Assembly: GCA_032433765.1 (NCBI GenBank)
Contig: JAVIAB010000124.1
Coordinates: forward strand, 96,558,202-96,622,201
Length of the DNA: 64,000 nt
Direction: 5' to 3'
DNA from: Megaustenia siamemsis
Lineage: Eukaryota > Mollusca > Gastropoda > Stylommatophora > Ariophantidae
The notes beneath the pieces were generated by a model. That model had not been told where the DNA came from, did no database searches, and saw only the letters and a program-made list of their open reading frames with translations. The position numbers and the translations under genes were made by a program. Shown piece after piece: positions 11,906 through 21,889 of the stretch. The stretch's first letter is position 1; each line of letters starts with the position of its first letter.

Positions 11906-13159
11906 AGTGTGTGTGTGTGTGTGCGAGCATGCATGCATGTGTGTGTGTGTGTGTGCTACGATACTAATTCACACAATAGGTATAATGTGCGCAATATAGC
12001 AATTATGATATTTCCCTTTCACAGGTTTGGCCGTGTCAGATATAGGATGTGTAACGACTCTAATTTGCACAAATATATTTTACCAGCCAGCGTTCAGAGC
12101 TCTGGATCTACCTTTTGATTCCATTGATGTGACTTATCTGGCCATCGGAATACCCCACACTGTGTTCATTCGCGTGACCTGCTGGATAACTGCACTGATT
12201 ACTTTGGAGAGATGTTTGTGCATAACAGCACCGTTAAAGGTAAAGCAAACGTAATGTGTGTATGTTTTCAGTAAATTGTTTACTTCTTGATATAAGGTCC
12301 AGTTTGAAAAAAAACCATATTATGTATATCTGGTAATTGCAGTAGCTAGAAATATAAAAACTCTAACCATTATACTTCTTGACAAATGGGATGATTATGT
12401 GACCATCACTCCAAAGCTCTACAGTCCCCATCTCGGAAGACACATTTGGAAGGGAGTTCTATAAAGATCACATGATCTCGATAGTAGGAAAGCCTCAGGT
12501 GAATGAACATTACTGCACCCTAGTCAACCTTGTCCACAGAAATTGCCAACGTGCTTTGGTGGGAGCTGTGACATGAATGGAGCGGATATGAACTTTAGAC
12601 TGCATGGAAACGTGTTTCATGAACAGAACAGAACAGAACTGGGAAGAACGAATATATTCGCAGAGATAAAGATGCGGCATTTAAATATACTGTAGGACTA
12701 TATATCACCTTTACAGAGGCCTTTTTAAATTCTGTGGTAAATGGTAACATACGTAAAAATGGTAAAATCTTGAGAGTAAATTAAAATAAAGATGACAATA
12801 TGTATTATAACAATTATAGGACCTCCTATCTTTCAGCACAACAAGAAAATCGTTTGTTAGAATTGTACTAAAGTTCCTACATAAGTTAGTAGAGGAAATA
12901 TTTCCTGAGACAATGCTGATTTAGAGCTAAAATATCAACTACCTGTTCCCATATAATAATTAGTAAAATGACTGCTGAACATCTGCTACAGTCATGCTCA
13001 ACATAAGAACACAGACGACTCTTGTGACCATCACAGGTACCATATCGGGAAAAGCTGTATGGTAATATCACCAGCTTTAAGCTGACGAAATCTTACTTCG
13101 AGCTTATTGATGTCGAGAGGTGTTCGCAGAAAGAGGTATACGAGTTTCACATTATAACT

Positions 13160-13204
<45 letters not shown>

Positions 13205-15147
13205 ATCAAGTACAGGCCTACTGACGTAGGTGATCATGTCTCTCCACAAATTTCGATCTCGACAGTTCTTTATCATTTTTGTTGTTGATCTTCTGACACG
13301 TCATTCTCTTAAGCTCTCTTGTATTTTTTCTCTTTGCTTCCCTCTATCTCTTCGTCTCTAAATTTGTCCAGTTGTTACAATATATCCCAGTTGTTCTCTT
13401 ATCATTACATTGTCAAAAAATGATGATTGTTTCTTCCTTATATTGGAAATTAGCTCTCTTTTTGCTTTGACCTCTTTCACAACATTTTCATTACTCTTCT
13501 TAGCTGTCTATGGTATTCTCAACATTCTTCTGTAAAACCACATTTCTACAGACTCCATTGATTTTCTTGTCTGTTGTCCTATTGCACATGATTCGCATCC
13601 ATATGCTAACACTGGCAGTACATAACATTTAAGAACTCTTTTTCTCCACTGTTCATAGTTTTTGTGCACCTAGAAAAGCGTTTAATGCCGTGTAAAGTAA
13701 AGTGCCCCGTCACACTAATGACGTATAGGGAATATGGTGTTAGTGAGCATAATTTGTATAGACCTTTGAAACATGAGTTTTGAAGTAATGCGGCCGGTAT
13801 TACGCCGGTGCCGATTTACATTCCCAGAGAAAATCCGGTACCCATTTATGGCTGGGTGAATTCTTGTCCTTTGTAGTCCAATTCATTAACTACAGAGCTT
13901 TCGAGACTTCAATTTTCTACTGACTTTCATCATCTATGTCTGACATAATTTGATCTTCATATCAGTTCTGTCTGTCTATTGCGAAATTCTGTTTAGATTA
14001 ATTTGAGCACGTTTTATTTGTGGGAGAGAAGACTGTTTTAATTTACATGTATCTGTTACATGAATCTGTTACATAAATCTGCAACATCAATCTATCATAT
14101 CTGACATTTTCGGTTTAACACATCCGATGTTATCATAGTTGTTTTGTGTACATGATGGCCTTTAAAAAAAATGCACAAATGATCAGACTTATAAAAGCTG
14201 CTTTCTTTTCTAAATGTTATCTATGTTAAAGTGTACTCACCCTTAAATAATTCAGCTAAAATAAACATACCATGGCATTAAGCAGATCAACCAGTAGAGA
14301 GATAAGATAAGCTGTGAAGTAAATTAAATAATTCACTAGATGTTCAGTACAATATAGCTTAAAAAGTAAGAATGACTGTATATAATATACTCATACATAT
14401 TGTGTTTAACAACTTAAATAACTGTTTAAAGATTAAAGCGAAATAAATTACAATTAAATAGAAATTGGTAATCACAACGCGATTCTTAGTTTGAAATCAT
14501 AACTAACTACTGTATTTCTGTTACATTTTCAGGTTAAAACTGTGATCACCTCCAAACGTATGAAAATCATCATCATCTCCGTTTTCATAGTTTCAATATC
14601 AACGGCAGCTCCGAGTTGCTTCGTTAACAAATTGGACATGAAATACTTCCCCGAGAGAAATAAAACTCTCGTGGGCCTCGTTTATTTAGAGAACAGAGAC
14701 ACTATCGAATCAGTGTCGTTCGTGGTTAATAGCGTACTTCTTCCTTTTGTTTCTTTTGTCATCATCGTTGTCTGTACCGCAACATTGGTCTATAAGTTAC
14801 GGAAGGCGACACAATGGAGGATGAAGACATTGAAGAATTCAAGCAGGGAAAATAATTCTCGTCAAAACCAGAAGGTGACCAAAATGGTAGTGATGATTTC
14901 TGCTCTTTTTATTGCCTGTTTTACTCCAGAGATTTTAATATTTCTTGGATTTGTAATAGAACCTGAGTTATTCGTTGGTGGAAAATACAGAAATATTCTA
15001 GTAATCATTGGATCTGTGGGGACTTTGTTCGAATCAATAAACTCGTCAATGAATATCTTCATTTATTACAACATGAGTAGCAAGTACAGAAATGTCTTTA
15101 AGAAACTCTGTTGTTTAGATCGCAGTAATTTATGGTCTTACAAGTGA
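9969..15147 (+). CDS. receptor gene A: class A GPCR, chemosensory-receptor-like, intact
   Basis: Joining 9969-10131, 12025-12239 and 14533-15147 gives a 330-residue seven-transmembrane receptor without stops. Landmarks: N33 in TM1 (GIVTNIVN), D60 in TM2 (LAVSD), E116-R117-C118 at the end of TM3 in place of DRY, P197 in TM5, P258 in TM6 (ACFTP), and N300-I-F-I-Y304 in TM7, where Ile replaces the usual NPxxY proline. An N-glycosylation site (NKT, 169-171) lies in the second extracellular loop. The protein would sit in the plasma membrane and signal through G proteins; the ligand is unknown. I recognise the general look of gastropod candidate chemosensory receptors, but peptide-receptor families are also possible. 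Introns are 1,893 and 2,293 bp, with GT-AG ends. The start is the ATG whose MEQENIID is shared with gene C; an in-frame ATG 48 bp upstream is not conserved there. Confidence 0.85.
11100..11200 (-). mobile_element. LINE a 3' end scrap in intron 1 of gene A
   Basis: The stretch GAGTGCCGT-ACAGCATCGAAGG through CAGGTTGTCATAGA reads, on the minus strand, as the LINE a 3' end seen at 3645-3735. The rest of intron 1 (10132-12024) is unique-looking; its part around 10240-10450 matches intron 1 of gene C near 50940-51150, and 11230-12000 matches intron 1 of gene B near 30785-31300. Confidence 0.55.
11850..11957. repeat. (TA)n(TG)n microsatellite before exon 2
   Basis: About 43 bp of TA repeat pass directly into an interrupted TG repeat, ending some 65 bp before the exon 2 acceptor. 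Gene B has a TG-rich tract in the same place (31155-31240), so the microsatellite predates the duplication. Confidence 0.9.
12025..12239 (+). CDS. gene A exon 2 (TM2-TM3)
   Basis: The 215-bp exon starts after TTTCACAG, completes Gly55 and encodes LAVSDIG (TM2) to LITLERCLCI (end of TM3) and TAPLK. The donor is AAG|GTAAAG (phase 0). Length and both intron phases are identical in gene C. A TM3 Cys at the usual position 3.25 is missing; C107 sits deeper in TM3. Confidence 0.87.
13162..13201. repeat. (TA)n microsatellite
   Basis: A 40-bp pure TA run lies directly before the LINE b2 fragment in intron 2 of gene A. Intron 2 of gene B has a TA run at a matching place (32415-32472). Confidence 0.9.
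13202..13650 (-). mobile_element. LINE b2 fragment in intron 2 of gene A
   Basis: The segment matches 3160-3600 and 42066-42500 almost base for base in blocks: AAGTACnGGCCTnCTG, TAGGTGATCATGTCTCTCCACAA and TTCTGTAAAACCACATTTCTACAGA. It is the 3' part of LINE b2 in antisense to the gene, 5'-truncated at about 13650. Confidence 0.75.
13691..13910 (-). mobile_element. SINE1 copy in intron 2 of gene A
   Basis: The minus strand shows the SINE1 body (GGTACCGGATTTTCTCTGGGAA-type) and a decayed tRNA head. Box A is mutated and about 30 bp between the body and box B, including box B, are missing relative to 27613-27873, so this is an old copy. Confidence 0.7.
14038..14105 (+). repeat. short 13-bp repeat (ancestral state of a large array in gene B)
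   Basis: Four to five degenerate copies of the 13-mer CATCAATCTGTTA lie here, followed by TATCATATCTGACATTTTCGGTTT. At the same position in intron 2 of gene B the 13-mer has grown to about 1.5 kb, and the adjacent ACATTTTCGTTT segment has itself become a 39-bp array. Confidence 0.75.
14533..15147 (+). CDS. gene A exon 3 (TM4-TM7, C-terminus)
   Basis: The exon follows a strong acceptor (TTACATTTTCAG) and begins VKTVITSKR. It encodes TM4 (about 137-153), the NKT-bearing loop, TM5 (187-212), a basic loop 3 (YKLRKATQWRMK), TM6 (241-268), TM7 (281-305) and a short tail with CC at 319-320, a possible palmitoylation site. It ends in TGA at 15145-15147. Confidence 0.88.
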   Translation, partial: VKTVITSKRMKIIIISVFIVSISTAAPSCFVNKLDMKYFPERNKTLVGLVYLENRDTIESVSFVVNSVLLPFVSFVIIVVCTATLVYKLRKATQWRMKTLKNSSRENNSRQNQKVTKMVVMISALFIACFTPEILIFLGFVIEPELFVGGKYRNILVIIGSVGTLFESINSSMNIFIYYNMSSKYRNVFKKLCCLDRSNLWSYK

Positions 15148-15472
15148 TTGCTGAATACTTAAACCGACTTAATTGTAAATCGGACAGTTCAAATGTTGGT
15201 CCCAGTCCATAGATAAAATTATTCACACTTGTGGTCTTTTGCATCTAAAACATACTGAGCTGTATTAATGTTTAACTCACATCAATTCTACTTCTATTCA
15301 TTCTATAAAACAGATCACAACATATCCAAAATAACCTACATATTTTAAATATAGTTAAACTTGTAATGATGATCCTTCATTCCGTTCTTTGATACATTCA
15401 GCTTATACCCGAACCTGAAATCTGTATGAACTACCTATATTTTTGTTAATTAAAGAAAACTAACCCATTATC

Positions 15473-15478
15473 AATAAA
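15473..15478 (+). other. poly(A) signal of gene A (AATAAA)
   Basis: AATAAA lies 326 bp after the stop codon. Gene B has the same hexamer at the matching place (37196-37201) and the sequence between stop and signal is alignable between A and B, which supports this as the 3' end of the transcript. Confidence 0.6.
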
Positions 15479-15584
15479 GGATGCACTTTCACAAACGAAC
15501 TCCTTGACACATTATTTTACTATATAGAAGGTACTAAGAAACATCCATCACCATCATGGAGTTAAAAAATATGCAGAGCAAATA

Positions 15585-16445
15585 TGAATAAAGTGTCAAA
15601 TACTTGGGCACAGTAATAGTATGAGACGGAAGACGTATTATGGAGAAAGTACGTAAAGATAGCACAGGCCAAAGTAGCATTTCAGTATGCAAAATACGTC
15701 GCATAGAAAACGTCTATGTTAAGAGAAGTGAGAAAGAAAGTTCATCGGCGCTCTATAAAGGGCCTATTATGATCTTTTGATGCCAACAAAAGACAGTAAC
15801 GTTATTAAGGAAAAGACGATTAAAGGCCACAATCATGAGATTTCTCAGAAAAACGTTGCAAGTTCCCTGCACAGCTAAATAAACCCAGCAAAATATTCTC
15901 AAAAAAGGACAGTCAAAAAGACAGCTCATGAAAACATCAATAAGAAACAGTCCACGTTTAAAAGATTTAAGGTAAAGTACGAGATTTGAATCAGCGTCTT
16001 AGCACGCGAGTTCACACCCATATGTACTAGGCCGCCTATCCAGAAATGTTCGGAGATTTCTGTATAGTGTCGCCTGAAGCATCGAAACTCGGATGTGATG
16101 CGACATTCCTCACCTTCGCAGGGTAATACCCTGGTAATCATTTCTGCCAAGGGCTGGGTCGACCGTGGGGTATTTTTGTTCAAACCACGAGTAGAATTGA
16201 CACTGCTCCCAGCGGGAATCGAACACGGGTTGTCCGAACGTCGATAGTCCAGTCGGGTGGTTTCCCAACTAGGCTACCGAGGCCACCAATCGACGTTTAT
16301 AGGGTACATCAAGAGAGTACGAAAGTTGCAATACTTGGTTACAACTTGCAAATTCCAGGGAAAGAGAGATCGCAGACTACTTAGAAGGATAATACTAGAC
16401 GCATTTTTATCGTGGCACAACCAACAATACAATTGATGCAGTGTG
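15585..16445 (+). mobile_element. LINE b1 fragment, split by SINE2
   Basis: The + strand carries decayed LINE b1 coding: VKYLGTVIV, QAKVAFQ, RFLRKTLQVPCTAK, and after the insertion RKLQYLVTT-K and DAFLSWHNQQ. The two parts (to 15960 and from 16290) join in register with other b1 copies when the SINE2 is removed. Confidence 0.7.
15961..16289 (-). mobile_element. SINE2 copy in LINE b1
   Basis: A full-length minus-strand SINE2: head with box A TAGCCTAGTTGG and box B GTTCGATTCCC at the right end, body ending GGTAAAGTACGAG at the left. TCCACGTTTA (15951-15960) and TCGACGTTTA (16290-16299) form a 9/10 target-site duplication. This is the best preserved tRNA-like head of the family in the window. 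Confidence 0.82.
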
Positions 16446-16458
16446 CTATGGACAAGGA

Positions 16459-18208
16459 ATTGAGTTATTGAGTTATTTACGGGTCATCATCTTACTCTCC
16501 AAACATGTCCATAGATGCTCAGATCCCCTCCTCAGCAAGTCTCGCAGTGTCCAGCGACTGACGACTTCAGTTCTGTGTTGGTTTATTAGTCTTTCTACAC
16601 GTCCACTAAGTTTCTCGTTTCTGGCTGTGCCCATCTTAACTCCCATCTGATTCATCCTAGTAGTGACGTGGACTAATGGTTGTCGAAGTCATGTGTCCTT
16701 CCCACTTCCCGTAGGACATTGATGATGTCACCCTTTGCATAGACGTCCTCAACCGTAGCGTAGGTAGCCAGCCTGTCCGCTCTTTCATTTCCCCTACTCC
16801 TGAATGTTGTGGGAATTAGACAAAGGTGAACTTAAGTATTTTTTACTTCTGCAATGACTCTACCCATTGCATATGTGCAGAGTCCGTCTCCACTTTTTTT
16901 ATCATGCTCATCGAATCACTCATACAGGCATGGGTGTGGTCTTGTGACTCTAACCAGATGAATGCCTTCGTAAACTGCTATCACGTCCATCAGCATGATT
17001 TTCGTGGTGATATCATATGCACCACTGTCTTCCTTGACTATTCTACCTGCCGTGCATGCTGTAAATACCCAGACACTCCTTTAGTGTCGTATTACAGATC
17101 TGTCTGTTTAGTTGACTGCATCTTTCTCATCGGTGTTATCTCAGATGAGACCGTTGACCTCCGCATTGACCACGACTGAATTCTATTCCCTACATTTCCT
17201 GTCGAGAGTGTTAATACACAATAATGTCCCCTTGAATTACGTAGGCGCCGGTATTCACTCTTCGCCAGTGTTGATATTGGTAAGCCCACAGTCCTGATTG
17301 ATGACATCTTCTGCTCGGTCCACCATGATTTACCTCTTTTAACCTGACACCCTTCCCTGTGTCGAGCTTATCATTCCAGCATCATGATGCAATGGATGCT
17401 CTTTATCTGCACTTTTCTTCAGGTATGCTCGGGCCCTCCAGATCTTGATTCTGTCATCCATGGTTAGAAAGTCACGAAGATACTTCATTGCTTCACAGGG
17501 AGTGTCCCTAGTACACCCCTGATAATGCTCATAGCTTCATTCTGTATTTTCTCCAGCGTGTCAATTTGCGTCTTACTGACTGTAAGACCTAGATTGGTGC
17601 GAGGACAAGTCCCTGGAATAGAAGGGTAAGTAGCCACTGCTCGATGTTGGCAGTTGCCCTGACCTTCAAGGCGGCTATTACCTTGCGGGAGTGTGTTATC
17701 ACATTGTCGACATGGTCCGTAAAACACAGTCTGCGATCAAACATAACTCCCAGGTATGTCACCACCCGGTCTATGGCCATCTCATCAACTCCCATTCGTA
17801 CTACTGGTGTTTCCGTGCTAGCTATAATGATTGTTAAAGGAGAATCATGCAACGGATGCTTTATTAGGATTAACCAATGTACCTGATACTTCACACAAGG
17901 AAGAGATGCGATGGAGTTTGTTTTGCATTGTGGGGGCGATTTCACTTCGTCTGTTCCCTGTCGATATACCAGAATATCATCAGCAAAAGTCATATTCTTC
18001 CCCTCCCATCCAGCTGTTGTTCCGTGATCATTTTTGTGTGCACTTTAAGTAGAACTGGTGGCAATGGTGAGCCTTGTGGCAGCCCTGGACAAATGGATGC
18101 TGGCTCAGATGACCAACTTCCATAAATGATTATCACCTTCCTCTGAAACAGTGCAGCAGTGATCCATCTAATGAGGAACGGGTCCACCGCCAATTTGAGG
18201 AGCATATG
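16459..18208 (-). mobile_element. LINE d, longest copy (RT, post-RT; 3' end present)
   Basis: Reading the minus strand from 18208 down: ICPGLPQGSPL (RT box 4 region, near 18070), MTFADDILVYRQG (catalytic ADD, near 17975), VVTYLGVMFDRRLCF, QGLVLAPI and NLGLTVSKTQIDTLEKIQNEAMSII (near 17550), and after the RNase-H-like region a NEKLSGRVERLINQH / SRWTLRDLL tail. This is a non-LTR retrotransposon whose relatives (38990-39428) show an RNase H segment. Frameshifts separate these blocks and the 5' part is missing. The 3' end abuts LINE b1. Confidence 0.78.
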
Positions 18209-18480
18209 TATGAGGCGTTCTTATTAAGACAAGACAAATGAAATTTTTGGGGCATGTTAAAAGACACAAGAGCCTACTAAAAGTAATATTGGAAGGAAAA
18301 ATACAAGGTAAAAGAGACAGAGGCAGACCAAGACTAACATGGACGAATAACATCAAAAGATGAACAGATCAATCTATGACAGCCTGCACTATCAAAGCAA
18401 GAAACAGAGTAGAATGGCGATCCATGGTAGCCAACCTTCGTTGCGGAGAAGGCACTCGATGATGATGATGATGATGATGA
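18209..18480 (+). mobile_element. LINE a 3' end fragment
   Basis: The fragment begins in the RTRQMKFLGHVKRH region (CTTATTAAGACAAGACAAATG), continues through the GKRDRGRPRLTW-like segment and ends in GGCACTC(GAT)n. It closely matches 1955-2236, with in-frame stops. Confidence 0.78.
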
Positions 18481-18618
18481 GCTGGCCGTGTGCGCTACAT
18501 TTTGGTTGTCGCGGCAAGGCCCTATGCCAAAGTGTACGAGTTAAATCCTGCTTCGGACCATCTATTGTTCTTTGTTTTTGTTACTGTAGTTGATTATTTG
18601 TGTTGTTTTTTTCCCTAG

Positions 18619-18994
18619 TGTGTTAAACATCACTATTGCCTTGAAGTTATTCGCTAGAATGATCTCCCTTGTGTTATATTGCTCACGGTATAAACAAATT
18701 TGTGAAATTTTGGAAAGTTTCCAGTCATCTAATTCATGCTTAAAAGTGAAAAATGGGTTATCAGCAATAACGTATCAAGATTTCCTAATGCAAAATATTA
18801 TAAATATAGCAGAAACGGATAGAGATTTATGTTCTAAAAAATTAGAATTTGTTGGATTAGTAATTATAGTTCTATTGATGGTGCAAATTTTAAGCTTACA
18901 TGACATTCCTGGTTCAATACCAGCTAGAAGAGGAAATGTATTTAACAGACGCAGACGATTTCGTACTGGCATATATTACTGTTACAGAGGATAG
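18619..18994 (+). CDS. unrecognised open frame, possible orphan exon
   Basis: About 125 codons stay open after a plausible acceptor (T-run then CCCTAG, ending 18618) to a stop at 18992-18994. The first ATG is at 18659. The translation has two hydrophobic stretches (LFARMISLVLYC and FVGLVIIVLLMVQIL) around a polar part with CSRYKQICEILESF. That pattern loosely recalls gustatory-receptor-like proteins, but I cannot support a family. No donor or partner exon is evident, and it lies between two LINE a pieces. It may be chance. Confidence 0.22.
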
Positions 18995-19014
18995 ATATAT
19001 ATACGTTCAAGAAA

Positions 19015-19290
19015 ACAAATGAGGAAATTTTAAATCAACTAAACATTAAAAGAGAACTACAAAACACAATTAGAACAAGACAAATGAAATTTTTGGGGCT
19101 TGTTAAAACACACAACAGCCTACTAAAATTTATATTTGAAGGGAAAAAACAAGGTAATAGAAACAGAGGCAGACCGAGACTAACATGGACGTTTAACATC
19201 AAAAGATTGAAAATCAATCTATGACAATCTGTACTGTCAAAGCAAAAGACAGAGTGGAATGAAGCTCCATGGTAGCCAACCTTCGTTTAA
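19015..19290 (+). mobile_element. LINE a 3' end fragment, diverged
   Basis: Similar to 18209-18450 (AAATTTTTGGGGCTTGTTAAA-type core, AGACCGAGACTAACATGGACG), but the last part with the (GAT)n tail is lost. The match ends at GCCAACCTTCGTTT, just before a telomere-like stretch. Confidence 0.65.
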
Positions 19291-19300
19291 AACCTTTAGT

Positions 19301-19375
19301 TTTTAGGGTTAGGGTTAGAGTTCGTTTTATTAACTAACCCTAATCCTAAATCTTACAATTAGGGATCCGATTAAA
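19301..19375. repeat. short inverted telomere-like repeat
   Basis: About two and a half TTAGGG units are followed, some 20 bp later, by CTAACCCTAATCC in inverted orientation and a further TTAGGG. TTAGGG is the telomere unit of molluscs and many animals. It is too short to be a telomere and is best described as an interstitial telomere-like scrap. Confidence 0.55.
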
Positions 19376-19655
19376 GTACAATGTTACACACAGGAATATT
19401 ACTCTTGATATTGTCGCTGAACGTCAATGCTGTGGATGGTCTAGAATCACGTGCACTCACTCAGTCGCACGGTCCAGAACTCGCTTCCACGTTATAGACT
19501 GGCCAACTCCAGTCAATTAGCTCTACGGCGCGTGGAGACACCGTGGGCGATTGATTTCCGTCCTCTAGAACCTCACACAAAAACAACTACGCTTCTTTGA
19601 CAACGGTGTAGTAAATATACACCGTCATCTTGGACGCACCAAAATAAAACATTTC
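19376..19655. other. no gene seen
   Basis: This interval lies between the telomere-like scrap and the 27-bp array. It is of mixed composition, less AT-rich than its surroundings, and I find no supported gene or repeat family in it. Confidence 0.35.
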
Positions 19656-20015
19656 ATAGTGACAAATGTAACTAAACCATTCATATTGACAGCTGTAACT
19701 AAACCTTTCATATTGACAGCTGTAACTAAACCTTTCATATTGACAGCTGTAACTAAACCTTTCATATTGACAGCTGTAACTAAACCTTTCATATTGACAT
19801 CTGTAACTAAACCTTTCATACTGACAGCTGTAACTAAACCTTTCATATTGACAGCTGTAACTAAACCTTTCATATTGACAGCTGAAACTAAATCTTTCAT
19901 ATTGATAACTATAACTAAACATATCACATTCACAACTGTAACTAAACCTCTCACAGTGACAACTATAACTAAACCTTTCACATTGACAACTGTAACTAAA
20001 CCATTTGCACCAGCA
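19656..20015 (+). repeat. 27-bp minisatellite (about 13 units)
   Basis: The unit is ACTAAACC-TTTCATATTGAC-AGCTGTA, 27 bp, with the last units more diverged (CACAGTGACAACTAT). Because 27 is a multiple of three, several frames on both strands stay open and give 9-residue repeats (TKPFILTAV on +). No ATG begins the + frame and no splice context is seen, so I treat it as non-coding. Confidence 0.85.
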
Positions 20016-20264
20016 ATAAAAGGTTATGTAGAAAAACAAGTAAGTAACTAGTTGAACAGGAGAAAAAAACAGTGAAACATAAGTTGAAGTCTTGAACATT
20101 TGAACAAAACAATTATTAATGGGTGTACTTTTACGTTAGATAATACAAGGAAAAGGAGACAGTTATTAGTAAAGGAGTAAAGAATATGCACCCAGATGCA
20201 TAGAGATACGAACCTGATGTAAAGCTGAGGATAATGACACATTTAATAAACATGGATAAAAAAG

Positions 20265-20640
20265 TGATATAGTAACAGCTTTACATTGTATTTAACAAAA
20301 CAAAAGTGGAAGTTTTGGTAAAGTAGGCCTTCAACTGGAATACCAAACAACAACACAAAAATATATATAAGACATGTACACGAATCTAACTACACGATGA
20401 TAATTTGCTAGATACTCAAGAAAAGAAATAAAACAAGAGGTCACTTCCCTGTGGACCAGAGCGTGGTCAACTTCTGAATGAACTAAAATAAGTGGGCGTG
20501 TAAGAAGACTAATCAACCAACACAAAACTGGAGTCACCAGTCGCTGGACACTTCGAGACATGCTGACGAGAGGATCTGAGCACCTATGTGCATGTTCGGA
20601 GTGCAATGATGATGACCCCATAATAACTCAATAACTCAAT
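20265..20640 (+). mobile_element. R1 repeat joined to LINE d 3' end
   Basis: The first part (to about 20500) matches R1 at 7225-7455. From about 20505 it becomes the + strand LINE d 3' end: RRLINQHKTGVTSRWTLRDM-type coding, then GGATCTGAGCACCTATG, the ATGATGATGACCCC segment and AACTCAATAACTCAAT. Confidence 0.6.
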
Positions 20641-20659
20641 GTAACTTGCACACTTTAAG

Positions 20660-21060
20660 ATACCGAACTAAACAAGAACTGTACCGAGAAGCGATCAACG
20701 TTGTGCTTTCAACAGTGTTTGTGAATCACTGCAGTTTTGTAGTGACGTCAACTAAGGAGACGTCGCTCTTTCGCTGAAATAATTAATCAATTAATTGGAC
20801 TATAATAGACATTTACCTTGGCCACATACAACGTATGAAAGATTCCTGCATACTAAAAGACAAACTCTATGGACAACTAGCAGATGACAAAAGAACTAGC
20901 CGGCTCCCAAAACGACGATTTGTAGACGTGTGTAAACGCGACATGAAGACTGAATATAATAATTGCAGTCAGGGAATAAATAACTGCAGACCGCAGTTTG
21001 TAGAAACACACTCTAAAGCTCCAACTCAAACAAGAAAGCAGACAGATTCATAGAAAAAAA
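20660..21060 (+). mobile_element. LINE g 3' coding remnant
   Basis: The translation includes YLGHIQRMKDSCILKDKLYGQLADDKR and then RRFVDVCKRDMKT. The order GH-xxRM, LYGQL, GKR-like, DVCKRDMK is known from the C-terminal end of non-LTR retrotransposon ORF2 proteins in many animals. Only this end is present, with a stop at 21051. Confidence 0.6.
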
Positions 21061-21354
21061 AAGAGAATAAACGGCGAGAGAAAAGAACAATAACATTTAT
21101 AGGGGCGCTGAACAATTCATAGCCAATTATGACAGACGTAGGTTACTTATACTATATGTATGTACATATATATTTAAGTATATATATTTATATATATAAT
21201 CTAGAACTATAATCTATTATTTTCAGAATGAAAAACATTTTATTTATTATCTTTTCAAAACTAGTTCTTCGCTAATTCTTGTCCTTATGTTTTTAATCAT
21301 AATTCCTTATAACTTTTAAAAGTGCTTAATAAAAAAAAAAAAGAAACACCGGTA
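21061..21354. other. AT-rich stretch, no gene
   Basis: I see only AT-rich sequence with short TATATA runs near 21160-21200 and an A-run at 21330. No gene or named repeat is supported. Confidence 0.4.
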
Positions 21355-21465
21355 CTATGACACTGGATCGAGCAAGTATATCAAGTAAAGAAGACGGTGC
21401 TATTCTATTTAATACAGGAATGGAGCAAAAATGATTGAAGAAAATAAATAAAGGAACATTAGTCA
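21355..21465 (+). pseudogene. scrap of a fourth receptor copy (5' UTR and start of exon 1)
   Basis: The sequence AGCAAGTATATCAAGT-AAGAAGACG-TGCTATTCT-AA-ACAGGAATGGA-CAA matches 27120-27181 of gene B, including the position of the start codon (ATGGAGCAA here, ATGGATCAA in B). After it come a 22-bp insertion with a stop (ATG GAG CAA AAA TGA) and a short further match (AGGAAC-TTAGTCAGTC). The homology then stops before TM1. It is a dead fragment of exon 1. Confidence 0.65.
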
Positions 21466-21885
21466 GTCATAATTTGAGCCACACAACAAAACACATGAAA
21501 CAAACTTTTACCACATGAATTTTAAATAGATTTAGTCCAGTTAGTTTCTCAAATAAACAATTTGCCAGTTATATATTTTTTTAAACAATTTACAATGTTT
21601 AATGCGTCGTTGTATTAGTGTTCTTTCATTATTAATAGCACACATGATGTGTTTTTTTAAAAAAACACATGGATACACATGTTGCTATTTACCGGATATC
21701 AGGAAGGAAGTTAATTGTCTGGTGACTTTGCAACCTGTTGTCATGCACTAATAATATATAATTGTTACTGTAGTATATTTTTCTCCGGCTTGGTATAGAA
21801 CCGTTGATCAGAGGTTTAACAAGCCACTATCGTAAAAACGATGTTGTTAATGAAACGTAGACCTGATACAGAATGTGTAAATTAG
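21466..21885. other. no gene seen
   Basis: AT-rich DNA between the exon 1 scrap and LINE c. A small palindrome of T and A runs (near 21650-21670, TTTTTTTAAAAAAACAC) is the only structure I noticed. Confidence 0.35.
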
Positions 21886-21889
21886 CAGT

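Noticed and set aside
19587..20099. 170-codon minus-strand frame rich in RFSYSCQYE
   Set aside because: It is a shadow of the 27-bp minisatellite, which is open on both strands because its unit is a multiple of three.
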